Origin: Legionella nautarum | GTDB lineage: Bacteria; Pseudomonadota; Gammaproteobacteria; Legionellales; Legionellaceae | Assembly: GCF_001467895.1 (NCBI RefSeq) | Contig: NZ_LNYO01000023.1 | Location: 1-64,000 of the forward strand | Reading direction: 5' to 3' | Length of the DNA: 64,000 nt | Part shown: positions 22,102-32,792 of the stretch, one piece after another | Numbering within the stretch: position 1 is the first letter of the stretch | Layout of the letters: each line of letters starts with the position of its first letter | Position numbers and translations under genes: made by a program | Notes under the pieces: model-generated | The model's input: the letters and a program-made list of their open reading frames with translations, nothing else | What the model was told of the DNA's origin: nothing | Databases searched by the model: none

Positions 22102-22653
22102 ATGGCAAGACTTAAACAGTTTTATAAGAAAGAAGTAGTCGAAATGATGATGAAGAAGTTCGGCTACAAAAGTGTTATGGAAGTACCCAAGATTCTAAAA
22201 ATAACTTTGAATATGGGTGTTGGAGAAGCAGTTGGTGATAAGAAAGTCATGAATCATGCAGTGGAAGATATGACTTTAATATCTGGACAAAAGCCAGTAG
22301 TAACCAAAGCTAGAAAATCAATTGCAGGCTTTAAAATACGTGAGGGCTGGCCAATTGGGTGTAAAGTGACGCTAAGACGTGAACGCATGTATGAATTTTT
22401 AGATAGACTTATAACAATTACATTGCCGCGCGTACGTGATTTCCGTGGACTAAATCCTAAATCCTTTGATGGTACAGGAAACTATAGCATGGGTATTCAT
22501 GAACAACTCGTCTTCCCAGAAATTGATTTTGATAAAACTGATGGGATTCGTGGATTAGATATTTGTATCACTACCAGTGCTAAGACAAACGAAGAAGCGA
22601 AGGCCTTGTTAGAAGCATTCAACCTGCCTTTGAAAGACAGAGATAAACACTAA
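22102..22653 (+). CDS. rplE: 50S ribosomal protein L5
   Basis: 183 residues from the ATG at 22102. The in-frame GTG at 22093 lies within the AGGTG ribosome-binding site. L5 binds 5S rRNA and contacts the P-site tRNA. Typical segments are [17 protein letters not shown] and [18 protein letters not shown]. Confidence 0.97.
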   Translation: MARLKQFYKKEVVEMMMKKFGYKSVMEVPKILKITLNMGVGEAVGDKKVMNHAVEDMTLISGQKPVVTKARKSIAGFKIREGWPIGCKVTLRRERMYEFLDRLITITLPRVRDFRGLNPKSFDGTGNYSMGIHEQLVFPEIDFDKTDGIRGLDICITTSAKTNEEAKALLEAFNLPLKDRDKH

Positions 22654-22667
22654 GAAGGGTAATAATT

Positions 22668-22970
22668 GTGGCTAAAAAATCAATGCTCGCTCGCGAAAAT
22701 AAGCGCTCAAAACTAGTCGCGAAATACAGAGAGCGAAGAAACAAATTAAAAGTTTTAATTAAGTCGTCCACGGACTTTGAAGAAATTATGGAAGCACAAG
22801 CAAAGCTAGCAAAGCTTCCTATAAACTCAAATCCTGTACGAAACAGCACGCGTTGCCAACAATGTGGTAGACCGCATGCTGTATATCGCAAGTTTGGACT
22901 TTGCAGGATTTGTTTAAGACAGCAACTAATGACAGGTAATGTCACTGGTGGTCGTAAATCCAGCTGGTAA
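22668..22970 (+). CDS. rpsN: 30S ribosomal protein S14, long form with zinc-ribbon cysteines
   Basis: 100 residues, GTG start. The length is that of the long S14 type, which normally has lost its zinc site. Here C63-x2-C66 and C79-x2-C82 with the 12-residue spacing of the zinc-binding short form are intact. It therefore probably still binds zinc. S14 completes the 30S head. Confidence 0.97.
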   Translation: MAKKSMLARENKRSKLVAKYRERRNKLKVLIKSSTDFEEIMEAQAKLAKLPINSNPVRNSTRCQQCGRPHAVYRKFGLCRICLRQQLMTGNVTGGRKSSW

Positions 22971-22993
22971 ATTTTATTCTATGGAGAATAATT

Positions 22994-23389
22994 GTGAGTA
23001 TGCATGATCCTGTTGCTGACATGTTGACTAGAATTAGAAATGGTCAGCAGGCAAAACACCAGAGTGTGACCCTTAATTCATCTAAGCTAAAAGAAGAAAT
23101 AGCAAGGGTCTTAAAAGAAGAGGGTTATATATTAGATTATAATGTAGAGCCTTTAGAAAATAATCTTAAATCATTAACGATACGATTAAAGTATTACCAT
23201 GGCAAACCCGTGATTGATAAAATTTTGCGAATTAGCCGTCCTGGTTTAAGAGTATATAAATCGTCTAAAGAATTAACTCCAATCCCAGGCTTTGGAGTAG
23301 CTATATTATCTACCTCAAAAGGGGTAATGACGCACATAGCTGCAAAAAATAATGGCCTTGGCGGCGAAGTTCTTTGTGAAGTGGCCTAA
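22994..23389 (+). CDS. rpsH: 30S ribosomal protein S8
   Basis: 131 residues, GTG start (GAG-rich site about 8 bases upstream). S8 binds 16S helix 21 and in E. coli represses the spc operon by binding the rplE m[21 protein letters not shown] matches the family start. The C-terminal [28 protein letters not shown] is normal. Confidence 0.97.
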   Translation: MSMHDPVADMLTRIRNGQQAKHQSVTLNSSKLKEEIARVLKEEGYILDYNVEPLENNLKSLTIRLKYYHGKPVIDKILRISRPGLRVYKSSKELTPIPGFGVAILSTSKGVMTHIAAKNNGLGGEVLCEVA

Positions 23390-23406
23390 TACTTGAGAGG
23401 AATGAA

Positions 23407-23949
23407 ATGTCTAGAGTAGCAAAAGCCCCAATACTATTGCCAGCTAATGTTGAGCTGACTGTGGGCAAAGACACTTTAACAGTCAAAGGACCTAAAGGGT
23501 CTCTAGTTCAGCATTATAATAAGCATGTAGATGTTAGTAAGTGCAAAGAAGATAAGAATAAAGTTATTTTTAAACCAGCGTCTAATGATCCTAATGCTTG
23601 GGCACAAGCGGGTACTGTGCGTGCTTTAGTAAATAATATGGTTAAAGGGGTAACCAATGGTTTTGACCTTACCCTTGAATTAGTTGGTGTCGGTTATAGG
23701 GCTCAATCCAACAATAAAGCAGTGACCTTATCATTGGGTTATTCTCATCCTATTGAGTATAAACTGCCTGAAGGTGTGACTGTTGAGACACCAAACAATA
23801 CCACTATTATTATTCGCGGAATCGATAAACAGCTTTTGGGTCAAGTTGCTTCTGAAATTCGTGGTTTTAGGCCACCAGAGCCCTATAAAGGTAAAGGTGT
23901 TAAATACGCAGGCGAAGTAATTATTCGTAAAGAAGCCAAAAAGAAATAA
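23407..23949 (+). CDS. rplF: 50S ribosomal protein L6
   Basis: 180 residues. Two L6 repeats; it sits beside the sarcin-ricin loop. The signature RPPEPYKGKGVKYAGE near the C-terminus is present. GAGAGGAATGAA precedes the ATG. Confidence 0.98.
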   Translation: MSRVAKAPILLPANVELTVGKDTLTVKGPKGSLVQHYNKHVDVSKCKEDKNKVIFKPASNDPNAWAQAGTVRALVNNMVKGVTNGFDLTLELVGVGYRAQSNNKAVTLSLGYSHPIEYKLPEGVTVETPNNTTIIIRGIDKQLLGQVASEIRGFRPPEPYKGKGVKYAGEVIIRKEAKKK

Positions 23950-23959
23950 GGTGTAAATC

Positions 23960-24316
23960 ATGAATAAAGAGAAAGCACGAATAAGACGCGGATTAAAAAC
24001 AAAAGCGATCCTGCGTCATTCAACCAGACCAAGATTAGTAGTTCACAGAAGTGGCTCACATATCTACGCTCAGATTATCGTTCGCGGAGAAAAGGGTAGT
24101 ATTGTTGTTGTCGCATCGTCAACTCTTGATAAAGAGCTAAAATCTTCTCTTGCAAAGACAAAGGTTGAACAAGCTGAACAAGTTGGCAAATTACTCGGAG
24201 AGAGAGCGAAAGCCAAGAATATTATTGACGTCTCTTTTGATCGTGCAGGATACAGATACCATGGCCGCGTAAAAGCTTTAGCCAATGGGGCACGTGAAGC
24301 TGGGTTGAATTTTTAA
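23960..24316 (+). CDS. rplR: 50S ribosomal protein L18
   Basis: 118 residues, 5S rRNA binder. The basic N-terminus (KEKARIRRGLKTKA) and the C-terminal FDRAGYRYHGRVKALANGAREAGL motif are typical. Spacing to rpsE is 9 bases. Confidence 0.97.
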   Translation: MNKEKARIRRGLKTKAILRHSTRPRLVVHRSGSHIYAQIIVRGEKGSIVVVASSTLDKELKSSLAKTKVEQAEQVGKLLGERAKAKNIIDVSFDRAGYRYHGRVKALANGAREAGLNF

Positions 24317-24325
24317 GGAACGGTT

Positions 24326-24835
24326 ATGGCATTTGATGAATCTACAAAAACCGAAGGATATCAAGAAAAGCTCGTATCGGTTACTCGTACTGCTAAGGTA
24401 GTTAAAGGTGGTCGTGTTTTTGGTTTTGCGGTATTAGTCGTGATTGGTGATGGCAAAGGAAAAGTTGGTTACGGACGTGGTAAAGCACGTGAAGTTCCAA
24501 TCGCTATCCAGAAAGCGATGGAGCAAGCTAGAAAGAATATGACTTACATACCTTTGGCAGGCAAAACCATACATCATGAAATTACTTGGAACTATGGTGC
24601 TTCAAAGGTATTTATGAAACCAGCTAGTGAAGGTACAGGAATTATTGCAGGCGGAGCAATGCGTGCAGTATTAGAGGTTCTTGGTGTACAAAATATCCTA
24701 GCTAAAAGCATTGGATCTACCAATCCAAGTAATATTGTTCGTGCGACTATAGGCGCACTTACTAATATAGGAACACCTGATTATGTAGCTGCAAAACGCG
24801 GTAAATCAGTTGAAGAAATAATGGCGGGCGAATAA
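24326..24835 (+). CDS. rpsE: 30S ribosomal protein S5
   Basis: 169 residues. It lies on the mRNA entry side and affects fidelity. The dsRBD-like core carries [27 protein letters not shown] (about 28-54). Its last base is shared with the start of rpmD (TAATGAG). Confidence 0.98.
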   Translation: MAFDESTKTEGYQEKLVSVTRTAKVVKGGRVFGFAVLVVIGDGKGKVGYGRGKAREVPIAIQKAMEQARKNMTYIPLAGKTIHHEITWNYGASKVFMKPASEGTGIIAGGAMRAVLEVLGVQNILAKSIGSTNPSNIVRATIGALTNIGTPDYVAAKRGKSVEEIMAGE

Positions 24836-25023
24836 TGAGTAAGAAACTTAAAATCACCTTAGTGAAAAGTACTATTGGTCGAAAGCCAAAACATATAGAA
24901 ATTGCAAAACAGCTGGGCTTAGGAAAGTTGAATTCAAGTGTAATCCATCAGGACATTCCTGCGATTCGCGGTTTAATCAATTCTATTTATTACATGATCC
25001 AAGTTGAGGAGTGTGCAAAATGA
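24835..25023 (+). CDS. rpmD: 50S ribosomal protein L30
   Basis: 62 residues. Recognised by [28 protein letters not shown]. It starts at the rpsE stop and overlaps rplO by 4 bases (ATGA), so all three genes are translationally coupled. Confidence 0.96.
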   Translation: MSKKLKITLVKSTIGRKPKHIEIAKQLGLGKLNSSVIHQDIPAIRGLINSIYYMIQVEECAK

Positions 25024-25454
25024 ATTTGAATACGATATCTCCCGATCCAGGTTCAAAGCCATGCAGAAGACGAGTTGGTAGAGGAATAGGTTCTGGTTTA
25101 GGTAAAACGTGTGGTAAAGGCCATAAAGGGCAAAAAGCTCGTGCAGGCGGATACCATAAAATTAACTTCGAAGGCGGTCAGATGCCAATCCAGCGTCGTT
25201 TGCCTAAGATGGGTTTTAAATCTCGTGTAGCTAAAATGATTGACCAAATTACATTAGGTGAATTAGCTGGATTAAAAGCTGAATCAGTTGATCTGGAAGT
25301 GTTAAAGGCAGCGGGTTTAGTGAATAAATCTATACGCGAAGTTAAAGTTATTCACTCTGGTGAAATAAACGTTCCAGTAAAGCTTAAAGGCTTACGTGTC
25401 ACTAAAGGTGCGCGAGCTGCAATTGAGCAAGCTGGTGGTAGCATTGAAGAGTGA
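25020..25454 (+). CDS. rplO: 50S ribosomal protein L15
   Basis: 144 residues from the ATG at 25020, which overlaps the rpmD stop. The upstream in-frame GTG at 25011 is rejected: GAGGAG at 25006-25011 fits the ATG. The glycine-rich [23 protein letters not shown] region is characteristic. Confidence 0.96.
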   Translation: MNLNTISPDPGSKPCRRRVGRGIGSGLGKTCGKGHKGQKARAGGYHKINFEGGQMPIQRRLPKMGFKSRVAKMIDQITLGELAGLKAESVDLEVLKAAGLVNKSIREVKVIHSGEINVPVKLKGLRVTKGARAAIEQAGGSIEE

Positions 25455-25456
25455 CT

Positions 25457-26785
25457 ATGAATAACCAGAGGCAACTATCTGGCCAATCTAAAAGTGGGTT
25501 GGCTGAGCTTAAATCCAGATTGTTTTTTGTTGCTATAGCAATATTAGTTTATCGCTTAGGCGCTCATATTCCTGTGCCAGGACTTGACCCTCAGAAGTTA
25601 GCTAATTTTTTTGGTGAACAACAAAACACAATTTTTGGATTGTTTAATATGTTTTCGGGAGGTGCATTATCACGTGTAACCGTGTTTGCCATTGGAATAA
25701 TGCCCTATATTTCTGCATCCATTATTATACAGTTGTTTTCTGTAGTATCGCCGAAACTTGAGCAGCTTAAAAAGGAAGGTGAGTCAGGCCGGAGAAAAAT
25801 AAATCAGTACACACGGTATTTGACTTTGCTTCTTGCCATATTCCAATCTTTAGGTATGGCTAGATGGTTAGCTGGTCAACAAATTGCAATGCATGCTGAT
25901 GTCTTTTTTTACTTCACGGCAGTTGTAACTTTAGTAACTGGAACAATGTTTCTGATGTGGCTAGGGGAGCAAATAACGGAGAAAGGTGTTGGAAATGGGA
26001 TATCCTTAATTATCTTCTCTGGAATTGTATCTAGCATGCCCGGTGCAATTGCATCGATTTTCCAACAGGTAAGAGAAGGCCAGATGCAAGCCTTGACTTT
26101 AATCTTAGTTGCAGCAATCGTAGTAATTGTTACTGGATTTGTTGTCTTTATGGAGAGAGCACAGCGACGTATAAGAGTTAATTACGCACAGCGGACTCAT
26201 GGAAGAAAGGTTTATGCAGCTCAAACAAGTCACTTGCCTTTAAAAATAAATATGTCTGGAGTAATACCACCAATTTTTGCTTCCAGCATTATACTTTTAC
26301 CAGCCACTCTTGCTCAGTTTTTCGGTAAAGGTAAAGGTATGGATTGGTTAGCTGATATTGGAATGGCTTTATCGCCTGGTCAACCTCTGTATTTAATCGT
26401 ATATGCAGCTGCTATTTTATTCTTTGCATTCTTTTACGCAGCGCTCGTATTTAATCCAAAGGATACTGCGGACAATTTGAAAAAGTCTGGTGCTTACATA
26501 CCTGGGATCCGTCCTGGCGAGCAAACGACCAGATATATCGATTCGGTTATGACGCGTTTGACTTTAGTTGGAGCAATCTATCTTGTATTAGTTTGCTTAC
26601 TACCACAAATTTTGATGTATACCTGGCATGTACCTTTTTATTTTGGCGGTACATCATTGTTAATCATTGTGGTTGTAATTATGGACTTTGTAGCTCAGGT
26701 TCAAGCCCATCTTATGACTCAGCAATATGATTCGTTGATGAAGAAAGCCAACTTTAAGGGAACTAAATTGCCTGGTCTTTTATGA
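25457..26785 (+). CDS. secY: preprotein translocase subunit SecY
   Basis: 442 residues from the ATG at 25457, just after the rplO stop. SecY is the inner-membrane protein channel with ten transmembrane helices. Visible signatures are [10 protein letters not shown] near TM1, the plug region [23 protein letters not shown], and the cytoplasmic loop [23 protein letters not shown]. It pairs with SecE at 221-592. Confidence 0.98.
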   Translation: MNNQRQLSGQSKSGLAELKSRLFFVAIAILVYRLGAHIPVPGLDPQKLANFFGEQQNTIFGLFNMFSGGALSRVTVFAIGIMPYISASIIIQLFSVVSPKLEQLKKEGESGRRKINQYTRYLTLLLAIFQSLGMARWLAGQQIAMHADVFFYFTAVVTLVTGTMFLMWLGEQITEKGVGNGISLIIFSGIVSSMPGAIASIFQQVREGQMQALTLILVAAIVVIVTGFVVFMERAQRRIRVNYAQRTHGRKVYAAQTSHLPLKINMSGVIPPIFASSIILLPATLAQFFGKGKGMDWLADIGMALSPGQPLYLIVYAAAILFFAFFYAALVFNPKDTADNLKKSGAYIPGIRPGEQTTRYIDSVMTRLTLVGAIYLVLVCLLPQILMYTWHVPFYFGGTSLLIIVVVIMDFVAQVQAHLMTQQYDSLMKKANFKGTKLPGLL

Positions 26786-26803
26786 TTATTATCGGAGTTA
26801 TTA

Positions 26804-26917
26804 ATGAAAGTTAGAGCATCAGTAAAACGACTTTGTCGGAACTGCAAAATCATTAAACGGAATGGCGTTATCCGTGTTATATGTAAAGATGCACGACATA
26901 AGCAAAGGCAAGGTTAA
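26804..26917 (+). CDS. rpmJ: 50S ribosomal protein L36
   Basis: A 37-residue gene starting [15 protein letters not shown] and ending KQRQG-stop. The zinc ligands C11, C14, C27 and H32 are all present (the C+ form). TCGGAG lies 7 bases before the ATG. It sits between secY and rpsM, its normal place. It is easy to miss because of its length. Confidence 0.97.
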   Translation: MKVRASVKRLCRNCKIIKRNGVIRVICKDARHKQRQG

Positions 26918-26939
26918 ATCCTGCTTGATTTTGGATCAT

Positions 26940-26995
26940 TATAATAGTATTCTTCTGTCCCTTTCTGACAGAACAAAAAACGTTCGGAGAAATTA
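26940..26995 (+). promoter_or_regulatory. alpha operon leader, candidate S4-binding site
   Basis: Before rpsM lie a TATAAT (26940-26945, no good -35), a stem TTCTGTC (26953-26959)/GACAGAA (26967-26973), and GTTCGGAGAAATTA leading into the ATG. The end resembles the E. coli alpha operon leader (GGTCGGAGAAAC...ATG), where S4 binds a pseudoknot to repress rpsM translation. The pseudoknot itself could not be verified by eye. Confidence 0.45.
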
Positions 26996-27349
26996 ATGGC
27001 TCGTATTGCAGGTGTTAACATACCAGATCACAAACACATCGTGATTGCATTAACGTCAATTTATGGAATTGGTAAAACAACTTCTATTAATTTATGTAAA
27101 ACAGTTGGGATTGAACCGTCAACTAAAGTATCCCAGTTATCTGAAGAACAACTGGAAGCTCTACGTACGGAAATTGCTAAGATGACTGTTGAAGGGGATC
27201 TACGACGTGTAGTAACAATGAATATAAAACGTCTCATGGATCTGGGTTGTTACCGCGGTCTTAGACATCGTCGAGGCTTACCTTTAAGAGGACAGCGTAC
27301 AAAAACAAATGCGCGTACTCGTAAAGGCCGACGTAAAGGCAGTAACTAA
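26996..27349 (+). CDS. rpsM: 30S ribosomal protein S13
   Basis: 117 residues. It forms bridges to the 50S from the 30S head. [26 protein letters not shown] start and the C-terminal [17 protein letters not shown] tail are typical. First gene of the alpha block. Confidence 0.98.
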   Translation: MARIAGVNIPDHKHIVIALTSIYGIGKTTSINLCKTVGIEPSTKVSQLSEEQLEALRTEIAKMTVEGDLRRVVTMNIKRLMDLGCYRGLRHRRGLPLRGQRTKTNARTRKGRRKGSN

Positions 27350-27369
27350 TTTATATGTAGGAAAGAGAG

Positions 27370-27768
27370 ATGGCTATAACTAAGGCAAAGCAGCAAAAAG
27401 CAAGAAAAAAGGTAAAGCGTGTTGTATCGGATGGTATCGTGCACGTTCATGCCTCATTTAACAATACCATAGTGACTTTTACTGACCGTCAAGGCAATGC
27501 ATTATGTTGGGCAACGGCCGGAGGCTCCGGATTCCGTGGTTCCAGAAAAAGTACTCCCTATGCCGCGCAAATTGCGACTGAAAGAGCGTCAGTAGTGGCA
27601 AAAGAATATGGTATGAAATCTGTAGCTGTATTTGTACATGGCCCTGGTCCAGGTCGCGAATCAACTATTCGTGAATTGATATCGCAGGATTTTAAGATTG
27701 TAGAGATAACCGATGTGACTGGCATACCTCATAATGGTTGTAAGCCACCCAAAAAACGTCGTGTATAA
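27370..27768 (+). CDS. rpsK: 30S ribosomal protein S11
   Basis: 132 residues. It lies on the 30S platform near the mRNA exit. [22 protein letters not shown] and the end [18 protein letters not shown] are diagnostic. Confidence 0.98.
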   Translation: MAITKAKQQKARKKVKRVVSDGIVHVHASFNNTIVTFTDRQGNALCWATAGGSGFRGSRKSTPYAAQIATERASVVAKEYGMKSVAVFVHGPGPGRESTIRELISQDFKIVEITDVTGIPHNGCKPPKKRRV

Positions 27769-27783
27769 GTTCAGGAGTAATTA

Positions 27784-28404
27784 ATGGCTAGATACCTTGG
27801 TCCAAAATGTAAATTATCACGTAGAGAAGGTACTGACCTATATCTAAAAAGTGGTGTACGTGATCATAAATCTAAATGTAAAGCTGAAAAGCAACCTGGT
27901 CAGCATGGTGATAAGAGACCACGTTTAAGCGATTATGGTGTGCAGTTACGTGAAAAGCAAAAAATTAGACGACTTTATGGCGTCTTAGAAAAGCAATTTA
28001 GTAACTATTATAAAAAAGCTGCTAGACAAAAAGGTTCAACTGGTGAGAACCTAATGGTATTGCTCGAAAGACGTTTAGATAATGTTGTTTATCGATTAGG
28101 TTTTGCAAGCACAAGAGCCGAAGCGAGACAGTTGGTTGCTCATAAAGCTATTTTAGTTAATGATGAAGTAGTTAATATTCCATCGTTTCTCGTTAACCCT
28201 GGTGATGTAATTTCTATTCGCCAAAAGGCAAAAGGCCAAGGAAGAGTTCAAGCCGCTGTAGCTCTTTCTGAGCAACGTGCTCCTTGTGACTGGTTAACTG
28301 TTGATTCAGGTGCGTTGAAGGGTACATTTACAACCGTACCAACGCTAAATGACTTATCATCTTTGTATAACGTTAATTTAGTCGTAGAACTTTACTCTAA
28401 GTAA
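27784..28404 (+). CDS. rpsD: 30S ribosomal protein S4
   Basis: 206 residues. It is a primary 16S binder and, in E. coli, the repressor of this operon. The N-terminal [19 protein letters not shown] and the S4 RNA-binding domain (about 95-155, [21 protein letters not shown]) are clear. Confidence 0.98.
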   Translation: MARYLGPKCKLSRREGTDLYLKSGVRDHKSKCKAEKQPGQHGDKRPRLSDYGVQLREKQKIRRLYGVLEKQFSNYYKKAARQKGSTGENLMVLLERRLDNVVYRLGFASTRAEARQLVAHKAILVNDEVVNIPSFLVNPGDVISIRQKAKGQGRVQAAVALSEQRAPCDWLTVDSGALKGTFTTVPTLNDLSSLYNVNLVVELYSK

Positions 28405-28422
28405 GCTCGGAGAAATAGCCGA

Positions 28423-29415
28423 ATGTATACTGAAATAAATGAAATGCTGACGCCGTCTGTACTCAAAGTACAGTCTGAGACGCCAAATCACTCGCGCATT
28501 GTTCTGGAACCTTTGGAGCGTGGTTACGGACATACCCTTGGAAATGCATTGAGACGAATCCTATTATCGTCAATGCCTGGTTGTGCTATTACAGAAGTAT
28601 CTATCGATGGTGTATTGCATGAGTACAGCACAATTGAAGGTGTACAGGAGGATGTGGTTGATATTCTCTTAAACCTGAAGCAAGTAGCCATTAAGATTAC
28701 TGCAGGACAAGAAGCCATATTAACGTTGAGTAAAGAAGGACCTTGTCAAGTAACTGCCGGCGATATTCAATTGACGCATGGTCAAGAGATTATCAACCCG
28801 GAGCTAGTCATTGCGACACTGAATGAAAACGGAAAGCTAAACATGACCTTGAAAGTCGAAAAAGGAGTAGGCTTCCATTCAACAGATTCATTTGTTCGGT
28901 CATTTGACGACGAACTGCAACATAAATCTGTTGGTAAATTAAAAATCGATAATACTTTCTCACCTGTGAAGAAAGTAGCTTATTTCGTGGATAGTGCCCG
29001 TGTTGAAAACCGTACTGACTTAGATAAGCTTACTATTGATTTACAAACGAATGGGACTTTGGATCCAGAAGAAGCTATCCGTATATCAGCATCGATTCTT
29101 CAGCGTCAACTTCATGCTTTTGTTGATATGAAGTTTGAAGAATCTCGTACTGATAATAAAGAAAGAAATGATTTTGATCCAGTCTTGCTAAGACCAGTTG
29201 ATGATTTAGAACTCACTGTTCGCTCAGCAAACTGCTTAAAAGCTGAGAACATCTATTATATTGGTGACTTGGTACAAAAATCAGAAAATGAATTATTAAA
29301 GACACCCAATTTAGGTAAGAAATCCCTGACTGAGATTAAAGATGTATTAGCATCACGCTCATTATCATTGGGAATGAAGCTAGAGAATTGGCCGCCAGCT
29401 AACCTTGGCGAGTAA
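28423..29415 (+). CDS. rpoA: DNA-directed RNA polymerase subunit alpha
   Basis: 330 residues. The N-terminal domain (1-230) dimerises and assembles beta/beta'; [22 protein letters not shown] is conserved. The C-terminal domain (from about 245) contacts activators and UP elements, ending with [16 protein letters not shown]. rplQ follows after 17 bases. Confidence 0.99.
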   Translation: MYTEINEMLTPSVLKVQSETPNHSRIVLEPLERGYGHTLGNALRRILLSSMPGCAITEVSIDGVLHEYSTIEGVQEDVVDILLNLKQVAIKITAGQEAILTLSKEGPCQVTAGDIQLTHGQEIINPELVIATLNENGKLNMTLKVEKGVGFHSTDSFVRSFDDELQHKSVGKLKIDNTFSPVKKVAYFVDSARVENRTDLDKLTIDLQTNGTLDPEEAIRISASILQRQLHAFVDMKFEESRTDNKERNDFDPVLLRPVDDLELTVRSANCLKAENIYYIGDLVQKSENELLKTPNLGKKSLTEIKDVLASRSLSLGMKLENWPPANLGE

Positions 29416-29432
29416 TATTAGGAGTTTTAGTC

Positions 29433-29819
29433 ATGCGTCATCGTAATACTGGCCGTAAATTAAGCCGGACAAGTAGCCATCGAAAAGCGATGTTTTCTAA
29501 TATGTGTACTTCGCTTATCGAGCACGAGTTAATTAAAACAACTCTGCCTAAAGCAAAAGAATTACGTCGTTATATAGAGCCGTTAATCACTGTTAGTAAA
29601 TCAGATTCTTTGGCTTCACGTCGTTATGTTTTCGACAGACTGCGTTCTAAGTCAGCTGTAGGAAAATTATTTACTACTCTTGGCCCTCGTTATGTTGAGC
29701 GTCCAGGTGGATATGTAAGAGTTTTAAAATGCGGTTATCGTGCTGGTGATAATGCGCCTATGGCAATTGTTGAGCTGGTTGATAGACCAGTTGCTGATGA
29801 CAGTTCATCAGAAGAATAA
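29433..29819 (+). CDS. rplQ: 50S ribosomal protein L17
   Basis: 128 residues. [21 protein letters not shown] is the family start. Last gene of the superoperon, directly followed by an intrinsic terminator. Confidence 0.98.
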   Translation: MRHRNTGRKLSRTSSHRKAMFSNMCTSLIEHELIKTTLPKAKELRRYIEPLITVSKSDSLASRRYVFDRLRSKSAVGKLFTTLGPRYVERPGGYVRVLKCGYRAGDNAPMAIVELVDRPVADDSSSEE

Positions 29820-29830
29820 AATATCATTAG

Positions 29831-29852
29831 ACCCGCTTCGGCGGGTTTTTTA
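29831..29852 (+). terminator. intrinsic terminator of the ribosomal superoperon
   Basis: ACCCGC (29831-29836), TTCG tetraloop, GCGGGT (29841-29846), then TTTTT-AT. This is a classic GC stem with UUCG loop and U-tract, 11 bases after the rplQ stop. It marks a clean transcription end. Confidence 0.92.
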
Positions 29853-29888
29853 TTTAGTGCTTGAGCCCTAATTATCAATTCGTTGCGA

Positions 29889-30587
29889 ATGTTTAAATTA
29901 CCAGTTTTATCTCGTCTTAGAATTACATTAATACTTATTTTTTTATTTCTTTGTTCTGTTGCCTTTAGCTATTCATCGATTGAGTTTTTTCTTTCTAATA
30001 ACAAGGACGTGATTCAGCTCGACGAAGCCTATTCTAGGCTAATGAACGTATCTCAAGAAAAATTGTATGAGCTAGTTATAGAGATTTTGCAAAACAATCA
30101 TATTGAACAGGGTACCTTTAATAATGCGCTTGGGATGTACCAAATGACGGCTAGCGATATTGTTTCTGCAGACAATAGTGCGCGTTATATCAGTTCTTCA
30201 CGACAATCACTCAGTAGAAAAGAGATTTTCAGCTTGTCTAGAGAGTTAGTCACTAAATTAGATCAGGAAAGCATTGCTGTATTTGTTCCAAATAATGAAT
30301 TTCCTATTAATGATACCATCCTAAAATTTATAAATATTCAACCAACGATTAAGGAAGCACTTAATTTAATTCAGCAACAATTACCAGAGCACTACAGCCA
30401 TGCTTTTTCTATGTATCTTTCTAAGCAATGTGGAGATTTTGATACGATAAAAGTTGCGGCTATTGAATGGCTTGGACAGCGAGTAAATGCTGATTTAATT
30501 CGACATGCTTTTCCTCATGAAATTATTCATTCGCTCCATGGTGAAGCATATTTGATTTATAAAGATGGCTCTAAAAAGAGTTTATAG
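29889..30587 (+). CDS. exported protein of unknown function
   Basis: 232 residues from ATG 29889. An in-frame TTG at 29883 is possible; neither has a visible ribosome-binding site. Residues 10-28 (LRITLILIFLFLCSVAFSY) form a signal peptide or anchor. The rest is a mixed helical domain without a motif I recognise; FPNDT-like and HAFPHEIIHSLHGEAYLIYKDG segments stand out near the C-terminus. It follows the superoperon terminator immediately, so its own promoter must lie within or overlap that terminator. Confidence 0.7.
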   Translation: MFKLPVLSRLRITLILIFLFLCSVAFSYSSIEFFLSNNKDVIQLDEAYSRLMNVSQEKLYELVIEILQNNHIEQGTFNNALGMYQMTASDIVSADNSARYISSSRQSLSRKEIFSLSRELVTKLDQESIAVFVPNNEFPINDTILKFINIQPTIKEALNLIQQQLPEHYSHAFSMYLSKQCGDFDTIKVAAIEWLGQRVNADLIRHAFPHEIIHSLHGEAYLIYKDGSKKSL

Positions 30588-30596
30588 TTCGGATTT

Positions 30597-31913
30597 TTAA
30601 TCCCCATGGGTTAGCCAATAAATGAGTAAAGCGGCTCGCTGGGTTTGTGGAGTGAGTGACTGAAGATCTAAGGTTTCTTCTTCGGAATGAGCCCCTGAGC
30701 CTACCGGACCTAAACCAGCTAAGGAAGCAGATACTAGGGCTGCAATATATGAAATATCACCTGCGCCTCTGCTTCCTGGATCCAGTGCGCTTATGTTGCC
30801 ATATCCTAGTTTGTAGCTAGCTTGGCTATATTTCTCTAAGAGTTCAGCATTAGCAGCAGTGGGCGGCATAGCTGGAATGCCATCTTCGAAGCTGATTGAC
30901 GCGGTTGTTCCAGGTAGATGTGAGCCAACAATTGTAGATATTTCTTTCTCTGCATTAATTTTTTGTTCTGAGCTAAGAAAACGGAAATCTCCTTTGGCTA
31001 TGGTTGATTTTGCTATCACGTTCCCTTTTCCTCGTGCCGTGCCTTGAGAGTTATTTTTGTCATAGTTTAGAGTGGTTCCACCTAAAACTAGCGCAGGGTT
31101 AAAGGATAGATATTGTTGTCTAGAAATCTCGATTCGGATGCTATCTAATATTCTAGCTAATTCATAAATGGCACCAAAGCCTGCCTTTTTCTGAAAAATT
31201 GCTGATGAATGTGCTTCATTACCTTCTGTAATTATCATCCAGTTGGCAATACCACGGCGCGCAATTGTCGCTTTATCAATCGTTGTCGCCCATTCGAAAT
31301 CCAAAGCGATATCACTATTTTTAGCAGCCTCAATCAAGGGCTTACGTGAAATGGATGTTGGTTTCCCTGAGTCCTCTTCGTCCCCGGTTAAAACAACGGT
31401 AATCTGGGCATCCGTGAGTGCGTTTGCAGCATCCAAGGCTTTTAAAGCATAGAGAATAACTAGATCGCCCCCTTTGTCATCAATCACTCCTGGCCCAGTT
31501 GCGAAATTGCCCTTTTGCTTGAAATGCTGAAACGAGCTAACTAAAGGGAAAACAGTGTCGAGGTGACCTATTAAAAGTAAGCGTTTGCCTTTGCTGCCAG
31601 GATGTTCAGCAATTAAAGTTCCCGCTCTTTGTAGGCTAGGTGGTGGCTCGACCCAATGCACTTTAAAGCCAAGTTTTTCAAAATGAGGGCGTAAAAGCTC
31701 TCCTACATGATGAACACCTGCAAGATTGGTTGTGCCGCTATTGATATTGACTAACTTTTCTAATAAGGCAAGCTGTTCTTGTTGTTTGTAATTAAGGTAG
31801 TGGGTAATCTGATTTTCTATGGACGGATTGTTTGCTGGTGCTAGTGGAGTGAATAGGAGTAATGAAAGAAAAAAAATGCGGCTTAACTTTGAATTAAATA
31901 GAGTTAGTTTCAT
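30597..31913 (-). CDS. exported M20-family metallopeptidase (carboxypeptidase G2-like)
   Basis: 438 residues. A signal peptide spans about 1-27 (...FFLSLLLFTPLAPA), so it acts in the periplasm or outside. Metal and catalytic residues of the M20 family are visible: H117-L-D119 in GHLDTVF, D145/D146 in GVIDDKGG, and E179-E180 in TGDEEDSG. A later GAHSEEET supplies the last His. Members cleave C-terminal glutamate or small acyl-amino acids; the substrate here is unknown. AGGA lies 8 bases before the ATG. Confidence 0.88.
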   Translation of the reverse strand: MKLTLFNSKLSRIFFLSLLLFTPLAPANNPSIENQITHYLNYKQQEQLALLEKLVNINSGTTNLAGVHHVGELLRPHFEKLGFKVHWVEPPPSLQRAGTLIAEHPGSKGKRLLLIGHLDTVFPLVSSFQHFKQKGNFATGPGVIDDKGGDLVILYALKALDAANALTDAQITVVLTGDEEDSGKPTSISRKPLIEAAKNSDIALDFEWATTIDKATIARRGIANWMIITEGNEAHSSAIFQKKAGFGAIYELARILDSIRIEISRQQYLSFNPALVLGGTTLNYDKNNSQGTARGKGNVIAKSTIAKGDFRFLSSEQKINAEKEISTIVGSHLPGTTASISFEDGIPAMPPTAANAELLEKYSQASYKLGYGNISALDPGSRGAGDISYIAALVSASLAGLGPVGSGAHSEEETLDLQSLTPQTQRAALLIYWLTHGD

Positions 31914-31938
31914 TGACTATTCCTATGCACTAAATGAG

Positions 31939-32748
31939 CTAGGCTCGAGGGTCTTTTAAAAAGGGTAATAGGCGACAATAAGTTTTAAAGCCCATTTTTT
32001 CGCTTATTCCTTTTGCCATACCTGGTGTCATTAATTGCGACACAGCATAACGGCAGTTCAAAGATGTTGCTTCTTTTATTGCGTATTGAGCAAGGGCGCT
32101 GCAAAGGCCGTGTTTTTGAAATTTAGCTAAGGTAGCTCCATTGTATAAGCCAACTACCGAACCATCAATATAGCTTGTTAAGGTTGCAACCGGTTCGCCA
32201 GCATAAAAACCGAGATAATGTTTAAATTTTCCCTGTGGTCCGTAAGAGTTGTACATGGCTTGTAAATCAGATTTAACCGATGCGGACATTTGAAAAACTT
32301 CACAGAGGATATTTAAAAATAACTTAAACTCTTTATCGTTATTAACGATACCTATTTCGATTCGATCGCCTAAGGCGTCAAATTTTATCTCATTTAGACG
32401 GGCAGCTATTCCTAAAAAATCACCAAGAAATTGGAAGCCCTTAGCATCTAAATCTGCTTTAACTTTTGCCGGGACTTCTGATTGTTCTGTCCACCACCAG
32501 ATAAAAGGGGTATTTTGCGTTGCAAAAAAATGAGTCGTTTTTTCTAAATTATCAATTAATACGGATTCATCACTTCCCTGATTGTTGAATATGCCATTAA
32601 AAAAGGGAAACTCACAACCGGTAAAATAGCATTGAGAGCCGTTGAGATCTTCCATGCCTGACTCGTTATGGAGAGAATTTTCTGTCGCGATACTCATTAC
32701 TTTTATCAAATTATTAACAATGCTGGCACTAATAAATTCTGCTGACAT
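31939..32748 (-). CDS. GNAT-family N-acetyltransferase
   Basis: 269 residues. The C-terminal half is a GNAT domain. The acetyl-CoA pyrophosphate loop appears as AKFQKHGLCSALAQYA (about 217-232), preceded by the strand YLGFYAGEPVATLTSYIDGSVVGLYNGAT. The N-terminal half (1-115) lacks a recognisable motif and may set substrate choice. It lies downstream of ssb on the same strand but is separated by a terminator. The acceptor is unknown. Confidence 0.8.
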   Translation of the reverse strand: MSAEFISASIVNNLIKVMSIATENSLHNESGMEDLNGSQCYFTGCEFPFFNGIFNNQGSDESVLIDNLEKTTHFFATQNTPFIWWWTEQSEVPAKVKADLDAKGFQFLGDFLGIAARLNEIKFDALGDRIEIGIVNNDKEFKLFLNILCEVFQMSASVKSDLQAMYNSYGPQGKFKHYLGFYAGEPVATLTSYIDGSVVGLYNGATLAKFQKHGLCSALAQYAIKEATSLNCRYAVSQLMTPGMAKGISEKMGFKTYCRLLPFLKDPRA

Positions 32749-32792
32749 ATCTAAGTTCCTTTAAAGTTATTAGATTTTTCCTCAAATAACGC

